From contig NZ_KI669454.1 of assembly GCF_000507845.1 (NCBI RefSeq), forward strand, positions 1,618,604 through 1,682,603: 64,000 nucleotides of DNA, read 5' to 3'. The notes under the pieces are model-generated. The model was not told the DNA's origin. It did not search any database and saw only the letters and a list, made by a program, of their open reading frames with translations. Made by a program: the position numbers and the translations under genes. Below, piece by piece: positions 27,904-37,345 of the stretch. Every line of letters starts with the position of its first letter. Positions within the stretch are counted from its first letter, which is position 1. The stretch is from Helicobacter macacae MIT 99-5501. Lineage in GTDB: Bacteria > Campylobacterota > Campylobacteria > Campylobacterales > Helicobacteraceae.

Positions 27904-28302
27904 AAAGGGGCAAAATCAAATGGTGTATATCACGCACTTAGCGAGATTTTTTTATTTAAGTGTTGCAAGTTTTTATCGCTCACATTGTGATTGCATAGAG
28001 CGAGCGATAAGCCTAGCACAAAATCCTAATACTATTTTTCCCTGCAATACCACTTATTTTTCTCACAACTCTACTTCTTTTTTCTGCAATGTTATTTTTC
28101 TCTCTACTATTTCTTTTTCTCACAAAAATTCTACTTTCGCGTGGTGGTGCGATTCCGCACCAAAATCTACACTTTTACACCATAACGCATAGTTATATTT
28201 TGGCGTGAATCGCGCAAGATTCGTTAAATCGATTTAAAAAAAACTTGGCAGATTCACAAAGATTTAGGCACAATTTTACATTTTAAAAATAAAGGATAAA
28301 AA
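27904..28302 (+). promoter_or_regulatory. Leader region of trpB with possible Trp-codon attenuation
   Basis: An open frame from ATG 27920 (site AAAGGGG, 27904-27910) runs 90 codons to 28192. Near its end it has tandem Trp codons (28142-28147) that run into a perfect 7-bp hairpin TGGTGCG-ATTC-CGCACCA (28145-28162). Further down are GAATC-GCGCAA-GATTC and the palindrome TTAAATCGATTTAA before the trpB ribosome site. This resembles leader-peptide control, but no U-tract terminator was found, and the reading is tentative. Upstream, 27495-27903 shows nothing else I can support beyond the minus-strand promoter. Confidence 0.35.
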
Positions 28303-29520
28303 ATGAAAAACAACACTACAAAGCCTTATCTTAAGGCATTCCCTAATGAAGAGGGATTTTTTGGTAAATTTGGCGGGGCATTTGTCCCAGAGGCGATTGC
28401 AGAGCAGATGAAGCAAATCGATGAAGCATATCATCTAATCGCGCAAAATAGCGACTTTATCGCAGAATTGCGTAAGATTCGCAAGACCTTTCAAGGGCGT
28501 CCCACGCCCATATATTTCGCGCACAATCTCACGCGCAAACTCGGCGGAGCGGGGATTTACCTAAAGCGCGAGGATTTGAACCACACAGGCGCACACAAGC
28601 TCAATCATTGTATGGGCGAGGGACTTTTGGCAAAATTTATGGGCAAAAAAAAGCTCATAGCCGAGACGGGTGCAGGACAGCACGGCGTGGCGTTAGCCAC
28701 TGCGGCGGCGTATTTTGGAATGGAGTGCGAGATTTATATGGGCGAGGTGGATATAGCAAAGGAGCACCCAAATGTCGTGCGTATGAAGATTTTGGGCGCG
28801 AAAGTCATTCCTGTGAGTGCGGGAGCAAAAACGCTAAAAGAAGCGGTAGATGCGGCTTTTGAGGCGTATTTGGCTGACCCGATAAACTCTATGTATGCCA
28901 TAGGTAGCGTGGTAGGACCGCACCCATTCCCCAAAATCGTGCGCGATTTTCAAGCGGTGGTGGGCTTTGAGGCAAGGGAGCAATTCCTAGAAATGACAGG
29001 CGAGTTGCCCGACATTGTAACTGCCTGTGTGGGCGGTGGAAGCAACGCTATGGGGATTTTTAGCGGGTTTATCGATGATGAATTTATCGAGCTTGTAGGC
29101 GTAGAGCCACTTGGCAAGGGCGCAAAGTTAGGTGAGCACGCCGCAAGTTTGAGTTACGGAAGCGAGGGCGTAATGCACGGCTTTAACTCCATAATGCTAA
29201 AAGACGCAAAAGGCGAACCCGCGCCCGTGCATAGCGTAGCAAGTGGCTTAGACTACCAAAGTGTGGGACCAGAGCACGCATATCTGCACGAAATCGGGCG
29301 CACAAAGGTAGAAACCATAAGCGACAAAGAGGCGATAGAGGCGTTTTTCACACTGAGTCGTAACGAGGGCATAATCCCCGCAATCGAATCTAGCCACGCC
29401 CTAGCCTACGCGCTAAAAATCGCGCCAAAGCTAAAGGGCAAAAAGATTTTGGTAAATCTAAGTGGCAGAGGCGATAAAGACATAGACTTTGTAGCAGAAA
29501 ACTACGGCTATGGAGATTAA
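28303..29520 (+). CDS. trpB: Tryptophan synthase beta chain
   Basis: PLP enzyme (405 residues) joining indole and serine to tryptophan. The Schiff-base Lys is in [15 protein letters not shown], the phosphate-binding loop is [12 protein letters not shown], and [11 protein letters not shown] and the C-terminal [10 protein letters not shown] fit TrpB1. It is the only trp gene in the window; trpA normally follows but a hairpin and an unrelated outer membrane gene do. Its alpha partner must lie elsewhere if present. AAAGGATAAAAA site. Confidence 0.95.
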   Translation: MKNNTTKPYLKAFPNEEGFFGKFGGAFVPEAIAEQMKQIDEAYHLIAQNSDFIAELRKIRKTFQGRPTPIYFAHNLTRKLGGAGIYLKREDLNHTGAHKLNHCMGEGLLAKFMGKKKLIAETGAGQHGVALATAAAYFGMECEIYMGEVDIAKEHPNVVRMKILGAKVIPVSAGAKTLKEAVDAAFEAYLADPINSMYAIGSVVGPHPFPKIVRDFQAVVGFEAREQFLEMTGELPDIVTACVGGGSNAMGIFSGFIDDEFIELVGVEPLGKGAKLGEHAASLSYGSEGVMHGFNSIMLKDAKGEPAPVHSVASGLDYQSVGPEHAYLHEIGRTKVETISDKEAIEAFFTLSRNEGIIPAIESSHALAYALKIAPKLKGKKILVNLSGRGDKDIDFVAENYGYGD

Positions 29521-29526
29521 ATAAAA

Positions 29527-29566
29527 AGCATATCTTTTTGGCAACAAAACGCCAAAAAGATATGCT
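29527..29566. terminator. Perfect 16-bp inverted repeat after trpB
   Basis: AGCATATCTTTTTGGC pairs with its exact complement around an 8-nt loop. No T-run follows on the plus strand, while TTTTTAT follows on the minus strand. It probably acts as the trpB 3' hairpin. Confidence 0.6.
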
Positions 29567-29658
29567 ACAATCCCACTTTCAATCCCGCCTTATAGATTCG
29601 TGCGTTTTGTGCGAAATAGGTAAACACTTACATTCAAATACATTCAAAGGATACAAAA

Positions 29659-30388
29659 ATGTGGCAAAATTTTTCTCACAGGGGGGGGGGGCAATAGCAA
29701 ATTAAATTCAGTTAGGCTAGCTTGGCAACACTTTTTACAAAATCTTACAAAATCTCACAAACTCCCTAAAATCGCTTTAGCATTGTTTTTGCTTGGTGCA
29801 AATATCACATTTGCCGAAGATAGTAGCGCATTCGTAGGAATTGGAATCGGTGGCGGTGGCAATGCTTTTGGCATTGAGAAAATCAAGCAATCTCGTAGTG
29901 GCTTAAGTTATGGTTTTGTGATTGGGTATAAGAAATTTTTTAATGAGTATTTGGGGCTTCGATTTTATGCAAACTTGGATTTGCACCATAATATGAGCAA
30001 GCTTAATAGTGAGGACAAAGCACTAAAAGCGATTTTTGTAAATTTCGGTGTAAATATGGATTTTTTAGCCAACTTTATTTCTAATGAATCGCTTGAATTT
30101 GGAGCATTTGCAGGGACTAGAATCGGTGCGACAAAGATAACAGGCAAGGATATTGAAAAATCAAAAAATAGTGCGGAAAGGTTGGGAGTAAAATTTATAG
30201 ACACAGCCCTTGATGTCGCTCTAAATGTGGGACTTCGCACAAATATCGCTACAAATCACGGAATCGAAATTGCGCTACAAGTGCCATTTTTACCTGTGGA
30301 GCTAATGGGCGAAACGACAACCACATATAAAGTAACTTTTGGGCAAGAATATAGCATCTTAGCGCGATATACATTTCACTTTGATTAG
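29659..30388 (+). CDS. Helicobacter outer membrane protein, phase-variable, OFF at G11
   Basis: The true start is ATG 29659, with AAAGGATACAAAA before it. With the G11 tract present, the frame ends at a TAG at 29695-29697. With ten or thirteen G the frame joins the downstream open frame exactly and gives 242 residues (at ten). That protein has a long N-region, a hydrophobic core (ALALFLLGANITFAE), and a small barrel typical of Helicobacter OMPs: SGLSYGFVIGYKKFF, LGLRFYANLDLHH, GAFAGTRIGATK and the ending RYTFHFD. Translation from the internal TTG at 29783 would lack a proper signal peptide. Ligand unknown. Confidence 0.75.
29681..29691. repeat. G11 contingency tract at the start of the outer membrane protein gene
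   Basis: Eleven consecutive G at codons 8-11. Frame arithmetic shows that G10 or G13 is ON and G11 or G12 is OFF. Confidence 0.9.
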
Positions 30389-30783
30389 AATCTATTATGT
30401 AGATTTTGCATTTTGGCTACGCTTGCAAAAGCGTGAAATCGCTTGGAATCTAGCTTGTGGATTTACACGCCACTTGTCATTGCAAGATTCTGCAATAGTA
30501 AAGATAGCAAAATAGTGGCTATTCATTATGGCGACTTTTCGGCAAAATATCGCAATGACTAAGAATTGCAGGCTTGAACTTGATTTGTAAAATCGCACAA
30601 AAAATAATCAAAGTAATGGTAGTAGTGCTTTGCGTTGTTTTATCGCAAAACAAGCGAGGAATAACTTTGGGGTTCAATCAAGCAAAATGTTGTCACCAAA
30701 ATAACGCAAACGATTGCCCTAAGTTATACAAAGATTTCTCTAGATTCTTAAAATGACAGGATACTTTGCACCCCAAGCGACTT
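30389..30783. other. Intergenic region with spaced inverted repeat
   Basis: No gene supported. GTCATTGC near 30477 and GCAATGAC near 30551 form an inverted pair enclosing about 65 nt of partly self-complementary sequence. This resembles a small miniature repeat. A possible 47-residue hydrophobic/Cys-containing frame from 30616 has no good ribosome site. Confidence 0.4.
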
Positions 30784-31134
30784 TTAATGCGCTACAAATC
30801 CGCCTTTGAAAAAGTTTTCATTGCCCATCTTAGTCGCTGTTAGCTTGAAAATCACGCAACCATCTGGGCAAACGATAACCTTGCTATACTTGCTTTCTCC
30901 ACCGATATTTTCCAAATCCCCGCCACTTCGCACCGCCTCCATAGCAGGGAACATTATCATCATTGTTTTTGAGCAAATGCCCTGCCCCTCCGCATTTACA
31001 GGGCAACCATAAGTGCATTTATATTTATCGCCAATCTCCTCGCCATTCCTACAATACCCTTGTGTTTCCTCGCCCCGCAAGAATCCCACCACTTCGATTT
31101 CAAACTCGTATTCCTCGTTATACCATTTTTTCAT
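30784..31134 (-). CDS. TIGR04076-family small Cys-containing protein
   Basis: 116 residues, cytoplasmic. The pattern fits the TIGR04076 family: N-terminal beta-rich FEIEVVGFL, then Cys residues at YCRNGEEIGDKYKCTYGCP, a helix with MFPAMEAVRSGG and a final VIVCPDGCVIFKLTATK. Cys pairs suggest metal binding; the function of the family is unknown. It lies 16 nt downstream of the metK stop region on the opposite end and follows an AAGGCTTGCG site. Both this gene and metK are on the minus strand, so this gene follows metK and could be read with it. Confidence 0.65.
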   Translation of the reverse strand: MKKWYNEEYEFEIEVVGFLRGEETQGYCRNGEEIGDKYKCTYGCPVNAEGQGICSKTMMIMFPAMEAVRSGGDLENIGGESKYSKVIVCPDGCVIFKLTATKMGNENFFKGGFVAH

Positions 31135-31149
31135 CGCAAGCCTTATTGC

Positions 31150-32313
31150 CTACTTGATTTTGCAAAAATCCTTTATTGCTTCGACTTTGTCGGTTTTCTC
31201 CCAGCTAAATTCGGGCAGTTCGCGTCCAAAGTGCCCATACGCCGCAGTTTTGCGATAAATAGGGCGGAGCAAGTCAAGTGATTCGATGATTCCCTTTGGC
31301 GTTAGGCGAAATACCTTTTTTACGCATTCTGTGAGAGTGGAATCTTCTACTTTGCCCGTGCCTTGCGTATCGACAAGAATCGACACAGGCTCTACCACGC
31401 CGATTGCGTAGGCTAACTGCACCACTGCTTTGTCGCACACGCCACTAGCCACGAGATTTTTAGCGACATATCGTGCCGCATACGCCGCGCTTCTATCGAC
31501 TTTGCTAGGGTCTTTCCCGCTAAATGCGCCCCCGCCGTGCGGACAGCTCCCGCCGTAAGTATCCACGATGATTTTGCGCCCTGTAAGCCCAGCGTCTCCT
31601 TGCGGTCCGCCGATGACAAATTTGCCTGTGGGATTGACAAAGTAGCGGATATTATCGTTTAGATATTCCTTTGGCAGGACTTTTTGGACGATTTCCTCTA
31701 TCACGGCGTCTTTTAGATGATTTTGCGCCGTTTCAGGGCTGTGTTGCGTAGAAATCACAATCGTATCAATGCCCTTTGGCACACCATTTTCATAGCGCAC
31801 GGTTACTTGAGATTTGCCATCGGGGCGCAAAAATGGCAGTGTGCCGTCTTTGCGCTTGGCTGCTAAGCCCTCTGTCAAGCGATGAGAGAGCCAAATAGGC
31901 AGTGGCATAAGGCTAGGCGTCTCACGGCACGCATAGCCAAACATAAGCCCTTGGTCTCCCGCGCCTATCTCGCCATCCTCTCTATCCACGCCTTGATTTA
32001 TATCGGGGCTTTGCTCGCCTATGCCATTTAGCACCGCACAGGATTTGTAGTCAAAGCCATAGAGCGCGTCTGTGTAGCCAATGTCTTGCACCACCTCACG
32101 CGCAATGTCCTGCATAGGCGCGTAAATGCTCGTTTTTAGCTCCCCTGCGATGACGCAAAAGCCATTGCTAAGCAGTGTCTCGCACGCCACACGCGCCTTT
32201 TTATCACGCGCGATTATGTAGTCTAGCACCGCATCGCTGATTTGGTCAGCCATTTTATCTGGGTGTCCCTCTGTAACGGATTCTGAAGTAAAGAGAAAAG
32301 ATTTTGTTGCCAT
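31150..32313 (-). CDS. metK: S-adenosylmethionine synthetase
   Basis: Makes S-adenosylmethionine from methionine and ATP. 387 residues, full length. Signature [20 protein letters not shown] at the N-terminus, [12 protein letters not shown] hexapeptide region, and the [20 protein letters not shown] signature. Strong AAGGAG site. The short TIGR04076 gene follows 16 nt after its stop on the same strand. Confidence 0.97.
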   Translation of the reverse strand: MATKSFLFTSESVTEGHPDKMADQISDAVLDYIIARDKKARVACETLLSNGFCVIAGELKTSIYAPMQDIAREVVQDIGYTDALYGFDYKSCAVLNGIGEQSPDINQGVDREDGEIGAGDQGLMFGYACRETPSLMPLPIWLSHRLTEGLAAKRKDGTLPFLRPDGKSQVTVRYENGVPKGIDTIVISTQHSPETAQNHLKDAVIEEIVQKVLPKEYLNDNIRYFVNPTGKFVIGGPQGDAGLTGRKIIVDTYGGSCPHGGGAFSGKDPSKVDRSAAYAARYVAKNLVASGVCDKAVVQLAYAIGVVEPVSILVDTQGTGKVEDSTLTECVKKVFRLTPKGIIESLDLLRPIYRKTAAYGHFGRELPEFSWEKTDKVEAIKDFCKIK

Positions 32314-32582
32314 TTGAAAACTCCTTAAATTTTAGAATTGTGCAAAAAGCCAAACTCCTATCTAAACTCATATTGTGTTTTAGCGATTTGCAACCTTTAT
32401 GCGTGAAATCCTAGCTAAAATTTCTAAATAAAATGTGCAAACACAATATGAGTTTGTGCAAAAACTACTTAAAGATTCATACACAAACTTATGCTAGAAT
32501 CCACAAGTCATTATACGCCAAAATATCACGCCCCAATCACGCTAAAGTAGCAAAATCTTAAGGCTTTATTTAAGGAGAAAAA

Positions 32583-33491
32583 ATGATAAAAATCGCGCAT
32601 AGCCCCGATGCTGATGATATTTTTATGTATTATGCGATAAAGTTTGGGTGGGTGGATTGCTCTTTGGGATTTGAGAGTGTCGCCCTTGATATTGAGACAC
32701 TAAACCGCGCCACTTTAGAGGAAGTCTATGATGTAAGTGCGATTTCTTTCGCACTATATCCGTTTGTGAGAGAATCCTACGCACTGCTTCGCACAGCAGT
32801 TAGCTTTGGCAATGGCTACGGTCCAAAGCTAATCAAACGCAAAGGAGCAAAGCTAAAGCCAAATTTCAAAGTCGCCCTAAGTGGAAAATACACCACAAAC
32901 GCACTACTTTTTTCTATCGCTTATCCGCAGGCACGAGTGGTGTATAAAAACTTCTTAGAAATCGAATCTTCTGTGCTAAATGGCGAAGTCGATGCAGGAG
33001 TGCTAATCCACGAATCAATTTTGGATTTTAGTGATGAGTTAGAAGTAGAGCGCGAGATATGGGAGATTTGGCGTGAGCTATCAAGCGAGGTAGCAAAAGA
33101 ATCTTTTAGCGATGAAGCAAGAGAGGTTTTGGATAAAGATGAATGCCTGCCACTGCCACTAGGAGGAATGGCACTGCGCCGCTCTATCCCGCTAAATCGC
33201 GCCATAGAGATAGAATCCACCCTCACAAAAGCTGTGCAAGTCGCCACAGATAATAAACCCCTGCTATCATCTATGCTACTAAATCGCAACCTAATACGCG
33301 TAAATGCCACGCAACTAGATACATATCTAAATCTCTATGCAAACGCAGAATCTATAAGCCTTAGCAAGAAGCAGATTCTCGCTTTAGATGTGCTTTTCGC
33401 ACTTGGAGAAAAGCATAACAAGTATGACAAAGCGATAAAAGCAAGCGAGTTTTTTATCCCGCGTGAATACGCACAACTGCGAAATTGCTAG
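32583..33491 (+). CDS. mqnD: 1,4-dihydroxy-6-naphthoate synthase (futalosine pathway)
   Basis: A 302-residue enzyme of the alternative menaquinone route used by Helicobacter and Campylobacter. It converts cyclic dehypoxanthinyl futalosine to dihydroxynaphthoate. It starts with HSPDADDIFMYYAIKFGW, typical of MqnD, then VSAISFALYP, and DAGVLIHESILDF with a conserved His. Periplasmic-binding-protein-like fold without signal peptide. Convergent with the flavin reductase gene, only 4 nt between stops. Site TTAAGGAGAAAAA. Confidence 0.9.
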   Translation: MIKIAHSPDADDIFMYYAIKFGWVDCSLGFESVALDIETLNRATLEEVYDVSAISFALYPFVRESYALLRTAVSFGNGYGPKLIKRKGAKLKPNFKVALSGKYTTNALLFSIAYPQARVVYKNFLEIESSVLNGEVDAGVLIHESILDFSDELEVEREIWEIWRELSSEVAKESFSDEAREVLDKDECLPLPLGGMALRRSIPLNRAIEIESTLTKAVQVATDNKPLLSSMLLNRNLIRVNATQLDTYLNLYANAESISLSKKQILALDVLFALGEKHNKYDKAIKASEFFIPREYAQLRNC

Positions 33492-33495
33492 ATTT

Positions 33496-34083
33496 TTACT
33501 CTTTGATTTTAGGGTCGATGACTTCTTTTGCTTGCAAGTAGTATTTGCCCACCCTGCCTAAATGAGGTGGCAAAAAGCGCAAATCATCTTTATAAATCTC
33601 ATCATCTACAAAGCATTTTTTTGCCTCTATGAGTGCGGTAGTGTTTGCCACACTTAGATTCAAAATCTCTCTTAAATCACAAAAATAAGCCACTTTCACG
33701 CCCTTTGGCAACGGCGGATAGGCACAATCTACGCTTTCTAGCTCTATACCAAACGCGCTAGCCTCACTCCTATTTGGCTCTATCTCACTAGCACTTTGCT
33801 CGACTTTTTCTAGCCAATCAACCATCACTAGCGATATACTCACACGCTTTGTATCACGCAGATTTTGCAAAGTATCTTTTGTAGTGCCATCACTCTTTAG
33901 CGAGAAGCACAGCGAAAATATCGGTGGCGTAGAATTTACCACACCAAAAAAACTAAAAGGTGCTAGATTTACCACACCATTTGAATTTATGCTAGACACC
34001 CACGCAATAGGACGAGGTGTAATAGTATTGCTTAGCAGTCGGTAGTTTGCAAGTGCGCTTGAGAATCCAAAATCCACTATCAT
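33496..34083 (-). CDS. Flavin reductase-like FMN-binding protein
   Basis: 195 residues of the DIM6/NTAB (flavin reductase-like) family. N-terminal YRLLSNTITPRPIAWVSS and NLAPFSFFGVVNSTPP are the FMN-contact segments of the split-barrel fold; KDTLQNLRDTKRVSISLV also fits. C-terminal HLGRVGKYYLQ. Probably reduces or binds FMN in the cytoplasm; the partner enzyme is unknown. Strong AAGGAGG site; alone. Confidence 0.8.
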   Translation of the reverse strand: MIVDFGFSSALANYRLLSNTITPRPIAWVSSINSNGVVNLAPFSFFGVVNSTPPIFSLCFSLKSDGTTKDTLQNLRDTKRVSISLVMVDWLEKVEQSASEIEPNRSEASAFGIELESVDCAYPPLPKGVKVAYFCDLREILNLSVANTTALIEAKKCFVDDEIYKDDLRFLPPHLGRVGKYYLQAKEVIDPKIKE

Positions 34084-34169
34084 ATTGCCTCCTTAAGTTT
34101 TTGCTTTTTGCTGAAAATCTTGCGTTTTGATTTTTTACAAAATTTGCATTTTAACATTGTAACGCACTT

Positions 34170-35432
34170 TTAGGATTTGGCGTATTTTTCTAAAACCTTA
34201 TTTGCTTCATCTATCACCAAAGAGGGAAGCAAATCCACCATACACTTATGATGTCCCTCGCCCTTTGGCAGTGGGCATTCGCGCTTTTTGCACGGAGCGC
34301 AAGGCACTTCCTTTTGCAACAAAGTAAAATCTTTAGCGCGAAATCCATTTGTCTCACTACTTTTTGTAGGACCAAAAAGCGCGATAGTAGGCACACCTAG
34401 CGCACAAGCAATGTGCATAGGACCGCTATCATTTGTGATAAACGCGCCTAGCTTGCTAATCGCCCTCATAAGCCCTTGAATATCTGTCTTGCCACAAAGA
34501 TTTAAGATATTTTTTTGCACGCTATCTTGTTGTGTGCTTTCTTCTTGTATGTTTTCTTGGGCATTTGATTTTTTGGCAAAATCTGTCCCAAAATCTTGCG
34601 CAACATTTTGGACAATATCTTGGGACAGATTTTGCGCTTGAGTGAGTATCTGCTCACCTAGTTCATAGTCCCCTTTTGTGCCAAAAATCACCACCACTTC
34701 CCCGCGCAGTGCAAAATAGCTAGCAACCTCTGCAAAATAGCTAGGCAGCCACCTCTTAGCACTTCCATAAGCTGCGGCTGGATTTAGTCCAATGATTTTT
34801 TGATTTGATTTCTTGGTAGCGTTTTTATCGCAAGTTTTATCACAAAAAATATCCAAAAACTCGCTTGGGATTTTTGCTTCTTTGGCTAAATGTAGCTTAA
34901 GATTTGGCGTTATAGATTCTAGCGTTTTAATATCGCAAAATCCAAAATTTGGCAAATCTATCACGCACTTAGCTAGATTTGCATAGCTTAACACTTGGTG
35001 GATATTTCGTAGCTTTGGCACGCTTTTATTTAGTAGCACACTGCCAAAAGCGCGCTTATATCCCACCCTAAAACGCGCTTTAGTAAGCCTTAAAAATAAC
35101 GCACTATAAAAATGATTTGTAAGCGTAATGGCAATATCTGGCACTCCAAAATCACTTATCACGCGATTTGCTAGGGCTTTTGTGGCTAATACTCGGCACT
35201 TTGATTTTTTACTCTCATCAGGGATAAAGACTTCTACGCGCTCATCACCCCTAAAGACTTCTAGCACCGCGCTTGGTGCGACTAGACAAAATCTAGCCTT
35301 GCTAAAGTGTGATTTTAGTAGCTCTAGCGCAGGAGTGCTCATAACCGCATCTCCTAGCCAATTTGGCAAGCGAATGAGGATTTTTGGGGATTGTGGCAGA
35401 TTTTGGGCTTTGGTAGTTGTGTCGCGTTTCAT
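34170..35432 (-). CDS. waaF: Lipopolysaccharide heptosyltransferase (GT9 family)
   Basis: Transfers heptose from ADP-heptose to the LPS inner core at the inner membrane. The GT9 features are IRLPNWLGDAVMSTPALELL near the N-terminus, GLNPAAAYGSAKRWLPSYF, and ITNDSGPMHIACALGVPTIALFG. C-terminal PCKKRECPLPKGEGHHKCM is typical of WaaF. I place the start at 35432, not the longer frame to 35609, which runs into hisS. The protein has 420 residues. A Gln/Asn/Ser-rich insertion of about 45 residues lies between GEQILTQ and NLCGKTD, and its DNA holds a 16-bp inverted repeat. Divergent from hisS. Confidence 0.88.
   Translation of the reverse strand: MKRDTTTKAQNLPQSPKILIRLPNWLGDAVMSTPALELLKSHFSKARFCLVAPSAVLEVFRGDERVEVFIPDESKKSKCRVLATKALANRVISDFGVPDIAITLTNHFYSALFLRLTKARFRVGYKRAFGSVLLNKSVPKLRNIHQVLSYANLAKCVIDLPNFGFCDIKTLESITPNLKLHLAKEAKIPSEFLDIFCDKTCDKNATKKSNQKIIGLNPAAAYGSAKRWLPSYFAEVASYFALRGEVVVIFGTKGDYELGEQILTQAQNLSQDIVQNVAQDFGTDFAKKSNAQENIQEESTQQDSVQKNILNLCGKTDIQGLMRAISKLGAFITNDSGPMHIACALGVPTIALFGPTKSSETNGFRAKDFTLLQKEVPCAPCKKRECPLPKGEGHHKCMVDLLPSLVIDEANKVLEKYAKS
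34576..34635. repeat. 16-bp inverted repeat inside the waaF insertion
   Basis: Arms at 34576-34591 and 34620-34635 are exact complements with a 28-nt spacer. It falls in the low-complexity insert, not in conserved waaF sequence. Confidence 0.75.
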
Positions 35433-35492
35433 TTGGCGTGCCTTTAGTTGTTTTATTGCGCGTTTTTGTTGGTTGCATTTTAGCAACTTTGT

Positions 35493-35498
35493 TATAAT
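35493..35498 (+). promoter_or_regulatory. -10 box of hisS
   Basis: TATAAT 31 nt before the ATG at 35529; preceded by the small inverted repeat GTTGC-ATTTTA-GCAAC. It argues against the ATG at 35511, which would lie almost at the transcript start. Confidence 0.6.
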
Positions 35499-35528
35499 AC
35501 GCCAAAATTTATGCACTTGGAGCGCACT

Positions 35529-36932
35529 ATGCCAAAATCTAGCCAAAAATCTAACAAGCAAACCACCCCAAAAGACTCTACTAACCCCCAAACCAAAGCC
35601 CAAAATCAAAACACACTTATCACGCCACGCACACTTAGTGGGTTTCGCGACTATCTCCCAAAAGAAGCAATGGCAAAAGAAAAGCTAATTGCTTCGCTTA
35701 CAACGGTGTTTGAAAGTTTTGGATTTGCGCCTATTGAGACACCGCATTTGGAATATGCCGAGATTTTGCTGCGACAAGGAAGCGATGAGATACAAAAAGA
35801 GCTATATAGATTTGTGGATAATGGCGGGCGAGATGTAGTGCTACGATTTGACCAGACTGTGCCTTTGGCACGATTTATCACGCAGTATAGAAATGAGCTA
35901 GATTTGCCTTTTAAGCGGTTTGCTATTGGCAATGTGTTTCGTGGAGAGAGAGCACAAAAGGGGCGATATAGGGAATTTACCCAATGTGATTTTGACTTCA
36001 TAGGAAGCGATAGTATCGGGTGTGATGCCGAGATTATTGAGGTGATTTATGCCTCTCTTAGTGCGCTAGGGCTAGATGAATTTACCATTTGGGTAAATCA
36101 CAGAAGCGTGCTAAATGGCATTGCAGAGCATTTTGGGATTAGGGATTCTAAGGATTTGGAAAGTTTTTTGCGCTTGATAGACAAACTTGACAAAATCGGG
36201 GAGGAGAATCTAGCCAAAGAACTACAATCCACCCTAAAACTTGATAGCAAAAAAGTAGATGAAATAATCTCGCTAATATCTATCAAGCAAATCACGCAAA
36301 GAGATGAGTTTTTTGCCTCTGTGGCACACCTAAAAGAATGGAATGCCGAGCTAAAAAAAGGCATAGAGGAGCTAGAATCTTGTTTTAGGATTCTCTCAAG
36401 TGTGCAGATGGCGACTTCATCGTGTCGTGTGAGCTTTGCTATCGCACGCGGACTAGGATACTACACAGGAATCGTGTATGAAACCACGCTAAATCGCCTA
36501 AAATCACTCGGCAGTGTCTGCTCTGGCGGGCGATATGACAATCTCACGCGTAGCTTCTCGCGTGAGCGCATAAGCGGCGTGGGTGCGAGTATCGGGTTAG
36601 ATAGACTGCTAGCAGGACTTGAGGAGCTAGGAGTGCTTAGAGGAAAAAGCACAAGTGCGGAAGTGCTAATCGTATGTATGAGGGAAGAGTTCATCGCTTA
36701 CGCACACCAAATCGCACAGAGTTTGCGCCGAAGTAAAATCTACACCGAAGTCTATCCGCAAGCCACCAAGCTACAAAAATCGCTTAGCTATGCAAACAAC
36801 AAAGGACACGAGCACTGCATAATCATCGGTGAAAACGAGTTTAGCACCCAAACACTCACCATAAAAAATATGACAACGGGCGTGCAATTTGATTCTATCA
36901 GCCTTTTGCGCGTGATAGAGATAGTGAAATAA
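35529..36932 (+). CDS. hisS: Histidine--tRNA ligase
   Basis: Class II synthetase, 467 residues. Motif 2 FRGERAQKGRYREFTQCDFD, the histidine-specific ARGLGYYTGIVYE, motif 3 GVGASIGLDRLLAGLEELG, and a C-terminal anticodon-binding domain. Start at 35529 follows TTGGAGCGCACT. About 35 Lys/Gln/Ser/Thr-rich residues precede the conserved TPRTLSGFRDYLP, an N-terminal extension not usual for bacterial HisS. Confidence 0.95.
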   Translation: MPKSSQKSNKQTTPKDSTNPQTKAQNQNTLITPRTLSGFRDYLPKEAMAKEKLIASLTTVFESFGFAPIETPHLEYAEILLRQGSDEIQKELYRFVDNGGRDVVLRFDQTVPLARFITQYRNELDLPFKRFAIGNVFRGERAQKGRYREFTQCDFDFIGSDSIGCDAEIIEVIYASLSALGLDEFTIWVNHRSVLNGIAEHFGIRDSKDLESFLRLIDKLDKIGEENLAKELQSTLKLDSKKVDEIISLISIKQITQRDEFFASVAHLKEWNAELKKGIEELESCFRILSSVQMATSSCRVSFAIARGLGYYTGIVYETTLNRLKSLGSVCSGGRYDNLTRSFSRERISGVGASIGLDRLLAGLEELGVLRGKSTSAEVLIVCMREEFIAYAHQIAQSLRRSKIYTEVYPQATKLQKSLSYANNKGHEHCIIIGENEFSTQTLTIKNMTTGVQFDSISLLRVIEIVK

Positions 36933-37035
36933 GTAGTCTATTTAAGTTTTTGGCAGGTTTCTTGCAATGCTTTTAAAAGCTTTTATGACGTGAATCTTTA
37001 GAAAATCTTGCATTTCTTGTGATAGAATTTTGGGT

Positions 37036-37266
37036 ATGAGCAAAAAAGATAGAGTAAAAACAAAACTTGATTTGTTAAAAAGCCTGATTTTAGGCTTTAT
37101 GACTGCTCTTTTTGGCGTGGGTGGCTACACTTTTGCCAATAGAAACGAGCTTCACCTAATAGATTACGCCACCATAGGAATTGTATCTTGCATATTGGTA
37201 GGCTTGATATGTTGGTGTGGGTTTAGTTTCAAAAAAGAACTTGATAGATTGGAGAAAATGAAATGA
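37036..37266 (+). CDS. Small two-helix membrane protein
   Basis: 76 residues from ATG 37036 (the longer frame starts with TTG). Two hydrophobic helices, about residues 16-32 and 44-63, with a Lys-rich start and a charged Lys/Glu end (KKELDRLEKMK). No family recognised. It overlaps the next tiny ORF by four bases (ATGA), and that ORF ends 2 nt before the capA-like gene, so the three form one tight unit. Confidence 0.6.
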   Translation: MSKKDRVKTKLDLLKSLILGFMTALFGVGGYTFANRNELHLIDYATIGIVSCILVGLICWCGFSFKKELDRLEKMK

Positions 37267-37343
37267 TAGGACTTTTAGTAACCGTGCTAATCGCCATTGC
37301 ACTAGCCTTTTCGACCATTTTTGTCATCAAAGTGATGAACTAA
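37263..37343 (+). CDS. 26-residue membrane peptide
   Basis: A single hydrophobic helix (MIGLLVTVLIAIALAFS then TIFVIKVMN). The ATG overlaps the TGA of the preceding gene, a classical translational-coupling arrangement, and its stop lies 2 nt before the next ATG. Too short for homology; support comes from the packing and hydrophobicity. Confidence 0.5.
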   Translation: MIGLLVTVLIAIALAFSTIFVIKVMN

Positions 37344-37345
37344 AA

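Noticed and set aside
30574..30756. Possible small membrane/Cys peptide
   Set aside because: TTG start, no good ribosome site for it or for the internal ATG; not enough support.
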